In this document: piece by piece, positions 58,402 through 64,000 of the stretch | Layout of the letters: each line of letters begins with the position of its first letter | How positions within the stretch are numbered: the stretch's first letter is position 1 | Origin: Narthecium ossifragum | Taxonomy: Eukaryota > Streptophyta > Magnoliopsida > Dioscoreales > Nartheciaceae | Direction: 5' to 3' | Length of the DNA: 64,000 nt | NCBI GenBank assembly: GCA_963920575.1 | Contig: OY986967.1 | Location: 10,658,061 to 10,722,060 of the forward strand | Notes under the pieces: model-generated | Told to the model about the DNA's origin: nothing | Database searches by the model: none | What the model saw: only the letters and a program-made list of their open reading frames with translations | Program-made: the position numbers and the translations under genes

Positions 58402-60177
58402 TGATGTCGCTCAACTGTGTCACGCACAGCGGTCGCGGTACAGTACAGCATAAGAGAGGTCGAATCCCACAGAGAGACAAGCAGGAAAGATCCAGAAACA
58501 CAGATAACAATGAATTGAAAACAATCAAAAACTTGAAAAGTAACTAAATTAGATCAAAGGATTTAATTATAATATAAGGTTAACTAAAGATATCAGGATT
58601 TTGAATGAGGCTAGGCTTCAGGAATCACTTCACTCGGATTAAGGTTCTTCTCTTCTCAAGGGTTCATAAGATACTCAGTTAAAGGATTCACATCCCAATC
58701 ACCTTAACCGGAAGATATAGAATTATGAATCTAATAAAATATGAATGTCTCTTTCTATGGTTGGTTCTTCCTTGTTATAGTTCTAACTTCATCCAACTCA
58801 AACCTAAGAATACACGATACCGGCTGTCACTACAGGCAACGCGCAGCAAAAGTTCATCGGGACAAAGCCCTAACTCTATGTAACCAGATCTCTAAGAATA
58901 CACAATACCAACTCTCACAATCGGCAATGCATAGCAAAGATTTCACGGATAGAGCCCCAACCTTGCCTTACAAGATCCCTAAGAATACACAATACCAGTT
59001 GTCACTACGGGCAATGCATAGCAAAGGTCTCGTGAGACGCGGTAGGAGAATCAAAAGAGAAGACTATGGGATTATAAGATCATGAAAGAAGCATGACTGG
59101 ATTCATAATATTAATCATCCACATAGAAATCTATAATCTGAAAATAATATTTGAAGATCCAATACATAGAAAAGAGTTAACAATAAAGATTAAAAACTAT
59201 GAACCATTGTTGGAGTAGAAGCCCTAATCCTCGCTAGATCATCCGTCCGCCATGCCCCTTGATTACTCGGCCATGGATGGAGATTCCTCCATCTTCTTCC
59301 CTTGGAGAACGTCCAGAAAAAGCCTCCAAAAACGTCCAAGAAGTCCCCCTTTGATTAGCCCTAAGTTTCCTATTTATAGGGTCCAAGAATTAGTAAACTC
59401 GGATTAATCAAAACCGTTGATTTTCGTCACTGGGCAAGTCCGATCGATCCTTCTCGGGATGTGGGATCGATCCTTCTCGGGATGTTGGATCGATCGGTCT
59501 CTTGAAATCTCCAATCCTCTATTTACGCCCGAGTTCGATCGATGGACGGATCGATCGAACTCTGCTCCTCTAAAAAGCATACGTTCTGTCACCCTTTAAT
59601 TCCCAAGTCCGATCAATCGAATTATGAGTGTTGGATCGATCGGTTGAGTAAAAATCCGCTGTTTTTGGCTTTTTTCGAGTCCAATCGATCGGACTATTGG
59701 TGTCGGATCGATCGGACCCTATAGGAGCGAAGGAGGGATCGATCGGATCATATTCAGCCAAAAAATGCATGTTCTGTCACGATTCTGCGTGGTTCGATCG
59801 ATCGGCGGATCACTCGGACTCCCAGCTTATTTTCCTTTCTGCCATTCAAACTGCGCATCGGTACTGAAATTGCGGTAACTTCCTCTAGGAAACTCGGAAT
59901 CACGAACCGTAAAATTCTCCAGAATCTAGACTTCAATAGCTTTCCAACCATATGTGACATAGCATTTGGTTCTTCATGAGCAGGTACAGATTAATTTTTG
60001 AAGTTGATCCATATACTCTTTTCAGCTTCTTTTAGCTCCAATTTCCTGCATTTTCCAAACAACTATGTGAAGCATATAAAAGTATAAAATTAGTAATAAA
60101 GATGCTGATTAAGGATAATGATCTAGCAATTGAGATGGTTATAAGGTTGTTCAGAGTGCACTTTCATGCACTCATCA
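58402..60177 (-). repeat. 5' LTR of Athila-like element 1
   Basis: 1,776 bp, 23 bp longer than its partner. The dyad segment near 59450 carries a 23-bp tandem duplication (GGATCGATCCTTCTCGG repeated) absent from the other LTR. Minus-strand TATA box at 59371-59378. Dyad cluster 59436-59820. Confidence 0.94.
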
Positions 60178-60625
60178 CATAGCTTGACGGTCGATGCCAC
60201 GGTCGATCTGACGGTCGACCATGGGTCTTTTTCATCTCTGGGTGTATAAGGGATCGATCTTTTATGGTAAGAAGATCGATCTTTTATTCTCTGCATATTT
60301 TTTCTGCTATTCTGCCCTACGCTGGTTGTAGTAAAAGCACTATAACTTTCTCTAGGAAGCTCTAAATCACGAACCGTAAAATTCTCCAGAAACTAGACTT
60401 CAAGAGCTTTTCAACCATATATGACCCATCATCTGGTTCTTCATCAGTAGGTATAGTTTAATCTTTAAACTTGATCCATATACTCGTTTCAGCTTCTTTC
60501 CGAACTTAAGGACTTCAATTGCATCCTAAATCAAAATATAAGAATAATGAGTGTATTTAGGTACCAAATAAGCACAGGAGACTAAGTATTAAGGGGTAAA
60601 AATATAACATTATGCATCATCATCA

Positions 60626-61260
60626 TGATTCCTCACAAATAACCAAGGAATATTTAAACCCCGTCTTTTGATTGTAAAGATCTCATTTGCTTAAAACTTG
60701 AATCTGATTCTAAGTATTTCCTAACAAATAACTAAGGAATATTTTAAATAACTAAGGAATCCTCACAAATAACTAAGGAATCCATGTAAATTTGAAGTAT
60801 TTAGTCCCTTGTCTCTCCATCTCACTCCACCCACTCTCTCCCCTCGACCTCTCTCTCTCTCTCCCCCCCTCGACCTCTCTCTCTCCCCCCAACCTCTCTC
60901 TCTCTCCCCGACCTCTCTCTCTCTCTCTCGCCGGCTCACCAACCATCGTCTTCTCCATCTGCTCGCCAGCCACAGCCTCGCGTCACCAGCCCGCCAGCCA
61001 CCCTCCCTCTCTCCTCTCTCATATTACTCAAGTACGGTGTCAGACACGACATTTAAAACAGAGAGAGAAACCGGGTGGGAGAGTGAGAGAGGAGGTTGCG
61101 TGACGTGGCAAAAGCGGATGACGAGGTCAGGGGTATTTTGGTCTCCAGTTTATGGATTTGGCCTGTTTTGTAAACGAACACGAAAGTGTCTCTCGATTGA
61201 CAAATCAAAAGACAAGTGGATTTAAAAAGAAAGTAATACTAAGAAGAAAGGTTTTACATA
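60626..61260. other. Host flank of LTR3: AT-rich repeats and CT-rich tract
   Basis: Several copies of AACTAAGGAAT between 60640 and 60785, then the right inverted-repeat arm (60762-60965) with a pyrimidine tract (CTCTCTCCCCCC) at 60830-60935. Both strands open short frames by composition. No gene recognised. Confidence 0.5.
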
Positions 61261-61662
61261 TACACACTACAGAAATTGACAGTGCACCACGTCTTTTTTT
61301 TTTTATAGACAATTGGTGATAACACCATATTAAAGAGAATTCTCATAAAAAAACCATTAGCCTCATTTTTAAGGTGAAAACCTCATTGTGGTGGTAGTTG
61401 TGGTGTATTAATGAACTAAAAGTCTGAAATGCCCTTATATGCCATATTGCAACCATGGAAAGCTAAAAACCCCACTTGATATTTTCTAAAAACCCCAGTT
61501 TAGAGAAAATATCTACTAATTTGGTATGGGGTTAGAAAAAGTGGGGTTAAGAGGGGATAGGGTTAGATGGGGTTAGAAAAAGTGGGGTTAAGGAATAGGG
61601 GTAAGAAAAAGTAGAGAGGTGGTGGTAGGTGGAATGGGGATAACCCTGTAATCATTACTTTT
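61261..61662. other. Spacer with GGGGTTA-type short repeats
   Basis: GGGGTTAGAAAAAGTGGGG occurs near 61525 and again near 61569. No gene seen. Confidence 0.4.
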
Positions 61663-61734
61663 GGTGTTTGGGTAAAAAATGGGGATAAGGGGGGATAACG
61701 TGGGGTTATCCCCCCTTATCTCCCAACCAAACAG
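61663..61734. repeat. Foldback hairpin, MITE-like
   Basis: GATAAGGGGGGATAAC and GTTATCCCCCCTTATC form a perfect 16-bp stem, extended outward by GTGTTTGGGT facing CCAACCAAACAG. The outer TGTTTGG/CCAAACA ends recall small Tourist or hAT-type MITEs. No target duplication was settled. Confidence 0.7.
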
Positions 61735-61740
61735 GGGTTT

Positions 61741-62600
61741 AGGCATGGTGGTGGCGGCGCGGTGGAGGGTCGCCGGAGTTGGGATACGACGATGTTGATC
61801 GGCGTTGGGGAAGGAGGAGGAAGTAGCTGGATCCAAGAGGGAGGAGGAGCTCGGATGGGCTCCCGACGAGGACGAAGGGCGGGAAGGACAAGCAACGTCG
61901 AGGTCTCGTCGGGCGGTGTTGGTTTCAAGTGAAAGCTGGGCCTCAGAGACGGGATGCGTCGACGGCATTGTCAGGCGGAGCGGAGCTGTCGGGTGGCCGC
62001 GGTGATGACGGAACTGGGAAAGGAGGCGGTAGCAGTCGGATCCAAGAGGAGGAGGAGCTATCGGGTGGTCACGGGCTCACCGGAGGAGGGTAAGCTTCGT
62101 GAGGAGGTGTTGACGGCGTTGTTAGGTGGAGCGGAGCTGTCGGGTGGATGTGGCGTCACTGAAGGAGGGTGGAAGCTTCGTGAGGAGGGAGGATCTGGCC
62201 GGAAATGGGAGGGTGATGGACCTTGGGCGGATCCCGGTGTTGGATCACGCCGGAGAATGATGGAGGATGGTCTGTGAGGCGACGAGATCACCGGATCTGG
62301 GGCTAGACGGCACTGGAAGGTCGTTGGGTGGTTGGTTTAGGTGGAGGCAGGAGGCGGCAGTGTGGAGTTGGGGCGGCGCCGAAGCTGTTGGAGAAGACAA
62401 GCCGCACGTCGAGGGTGGCGACTCGGATGGGGACGAGGAGGTAGGAGGCGACGGTGTGGAGTAGGGACGACGCCGGAGCTGTTGGAGAAAATGAAAAATG
62501 TCGTAGGGTGATGGGTCGGGATGCCGGATCTAGTGCTGGATGGCGTTGGAGACGTCGGAAGTGGCGGCGTTGGGTGGAGGGGAGCCGAGGGTGGAGATAG
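61741..62600. repeat. GC-rich repeat block, related to the window's right end
   Basis: Segments such as CTGGGGCTAGACGGCACTGG (62297) and CGTTGGGTGG return near 63755 and, more diverged, near 63910 (AAGGCCGTTGAGTGGTGGGT). GGAGCGGAGCTGTCGGGTGG also recurs inside the block (near 61977 and 62130). Long frames on both strands are probably compositional. It may be part of an element extending beyond the window. Confidence 0.5.
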
Positions 62601-62775
62601 AGGAAGAGGAGAGAGAAAAGCAAGGAAAAATAGGAGAAAAGGGGTAGAAAATAGGAAAAAGTGGTAGAAAATAAGGAAAAATAAGGAAAAAGATAAAGAA
62701 AATTACATAATAAAAGTGGAGGTGATTGAAGAAACTCTTGATGAAGAATTTTAGCCAATTAAGTTGTAATTTGAA

Positions 62776-63330
62776 GAGTTAAAAAGATGTAAATGCATGA
62801 AAGATGAAAATGCATTTAAAAAGATGAAAATAAATTTAAAAGATAAAAATAGAGTTAAAAAGATGAAAAAACATTTAAACAAATGAAAATGCATTTTGAA
62901 AGATCAAAATGAATTTAGAAAGATGAAAATGAATTTAGAAAAATGAAAATAGAGTTAAAAAGATAAAAATAAAGTTAAAAAAGACGAAAATAGATTTTAA
63001 ATGATGAAAATAGAGTTAAAAAGATGAAAATGTATGAAAGATGAAAATTAATTTAGAAAAATGAAAATGAATTCAAAGAGATGAAAATGAATTTTCAAAG
63101 ATGAAAACGAATTCTGAAAGATGAAAATGAATTCAGAAAGATGAAAATGAATTGTGAAAGATGAAAATGAATTGTGAAAAATGAAAATGAATTTAGAAAG
63201 ATTAAAATGAATTTAGAAAGATGAAAATGATTTTAAAAAGATGAAACTGCATTTAAAAAGATGAAAATGCAGGAAAGATGAAAATGAATTTAAAAAGATG
63301 AAAATACATGTAAAAAGATGAAAATAGTAG
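62776..63330. repeat. Minisatellite, ~20-bp unit AAAGATGAAAATGAATTTAG
   Basis: More than 25 imperfect copies in a row, with a period near 20 bp and shorter variants (GATGAAAATGCAGGAAA). Variation is mostly single-base changes at the ATTTA part. No open frame. Confidence 0.92.
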
Positions 63331-64000
63331 AAAGATGAGAATGGATCGATAACAATATGGGCTCAATTTTAGCCTGTCGATTTTTCAAAAATTTTGTATA
63401 ATTTTTCAATTTTAGATCATTAATGTTTCAAATTTTATGTACAATTTTCACACGTAAATTGTATTTTAGTTAAAAATTTTCATAGCTGTAGGTCTCGGCT
63501 CGGATTTGGGTTCATCAGCATAATCATATCTAATTTGGATTCAGGCTGGGTCAAGTTGGGGCGGATCAGATTTGATCTGATTGGACTAGACTGCTTGGTC
63601 TACTGGTACCAACTCGAACCCAATCAAGTCAGACTCGACCAGCTCAGGGAGAGCTGCTTACCAGGGATGACGATCGCGAGCAAGGGCGGGCACCGTGATA
63701 GCGGGTCGTGCCGAGGAATGGTGGAGGACGGGCCGTGAGGCGACGGGAACACCGGATCTGGGGCTGGATGGCGCTGGAAGGCCGTTGGGTGGTGGGTTAA
63801 GGTGAAGGTGGCGCCGGATCGGAGAGAGGGGAGGAACTCGGGCGAGGCTTCCGGCGAGGAGAGCGGTTAGACGGCTTCAGATGTCATTGGGAAAGGGGAG
63901 ATCGCTAGGAAGTGGGCTAGACGATGCCGGAAGGCCGTTGAGTGGTGGGTTTTGGTGGAGGCGGCGCCGGATCTGAGAGAGGGGAGGAACTCGAGTGACG
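63331..64000. other. AT-rich spacer then second copy of the GC-rich block
   Basis: 63350-63500 is AT-rich. From about 63640 the GC-rich block seen at 62200-62360 is repeated twice (near 63740 and 63890) and runs off the window. No gene supported. Confidence 0.45.

Larger units (their letters stand above)
45348..60177 (-). mobile_element. Athila-like Gypsy element 1, near-complete
   Basis: LTRs 45348-47100 and 58402-60177 with TGATG...CATCA ends and perfect CATAG target copies (45343-45347, 60178-60182). On the minus strand: 5' LTR, tRNA-Asp-type primer site, gag, protease, RT, RNase H, integrase, non-coding 3' region, polypurine tract, 3' LTR. No env-like frame. Removing the nested element at 53001-57511 leaves about 10.3 kb. 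Three in-frame stops in pol make it inactive as it stands, but LTR similarity implies a recent insertion. Confidence 0.95.
44218..60625 (-). repeat. Solo LTR (LTR3), split by Athila-like element 1
   Basis: Left part 44218-45347 begins TGATGTGCTGTCG and right part from 60178 ends GCATCATCATCA; together about 1.57 kb, with TGATG...CATCA ends like the other Athila-type LTRs. Flanks GGATT and TGATT match at 4 of 5. Minus-strand TATA box at 45106-45113. Dyads at 45178-45320 and 60183-60290 were one cluster before the insertion. No internal region of this family is seen. Confidence 0.75.

Noticed and set aside
61588..62758. Frames of 126 and 151 codons on the minus strand near the right end
   Set aside because: Pro/Ser-rich, in a GC-rich repeated block, with equally long frames on the plus strand; no recognisable domain.
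62776..63330. Possible CRISPR-like array
   Set aside because: Units are contiguous without unique spacers, in a plant genome; an ordinary minisatellite.

Overview
This is a window of a large, repeat-rich plant nuclear genome. It holds one host gene with classic GT-AG introns, a wall-associated-kinase pseudogene, and then about 54 kb made almost wholly of nested transposable elements. The window alone does not show which flowering plant it is.

Layout. (1) 1-7.4 kb: last four exons of a PMT/QUASIMODO2-type putative methyltransferase (+); its 5' exons lie left of the window. (2) 7.9-9.4 kb: decayed RNase H fragment, then a truncated WAK-like kinase pseudogene (-). (3) 9.4-15.1 kb: decayed Copia element cut off before its reverse transcriptase and carrying two solo LTRs of another family, here called LTR-A. 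(4) 15.2-26.5 kb: an unrecognised decayed gene with three 22-residue repeats, a Mutator-like transposase relic broken by two long solo LTRs (LTR-D), a purine-rich tract with a hAT-like non-autonomous element, and a GRF zinc-finger remnant. (5) 26.8-41.8 kb: an Athila-like Gypsy element (-) with LTRs, tRNA-Asp-type primer site and gag-protease but no polymerase, hit by one LTR-D solo LTR that was itself hit by another. (6) 42.0-43.8 kb: solo LTR of the family of the next element. (7) 44.2-60.6 kb: three-level nest: a third LTR type (LTR3) split by a nearly complete Athila-like element (45348-60177, -), whose gag is split by a complete 4.5 kb non-autonomous element of the LTR-A family (53001-57511, -). 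(8) 60.6-64 kb: pyrimidine-rich and GC-rich blocks, a foldback hairpin and a 20-bp minisatellite.

Most insertions can be ordered because 5-bp target duplications are legible (GTACC, ACGAT, GGCGG, GCATA, CTACG, CCTTG, CATAG, TTCAC), and interrupted reading frames resume in phase beyond several of them.

Two patterns are not explained by the element structures. Clusters of short dyads built on an ATCGAT core occur in four otherwise different LTR-element types, three times in the promoter-side part of the LTR and once inside gag. And a duplicated ~45-nt module (TTTTACGCGA ... GGTTACT) lies between the coding region and the 3' LTR of both Athila-like elements, with hints of a covarying stem. These are the best candidates for something undescribed; all functional reading of them is inference.
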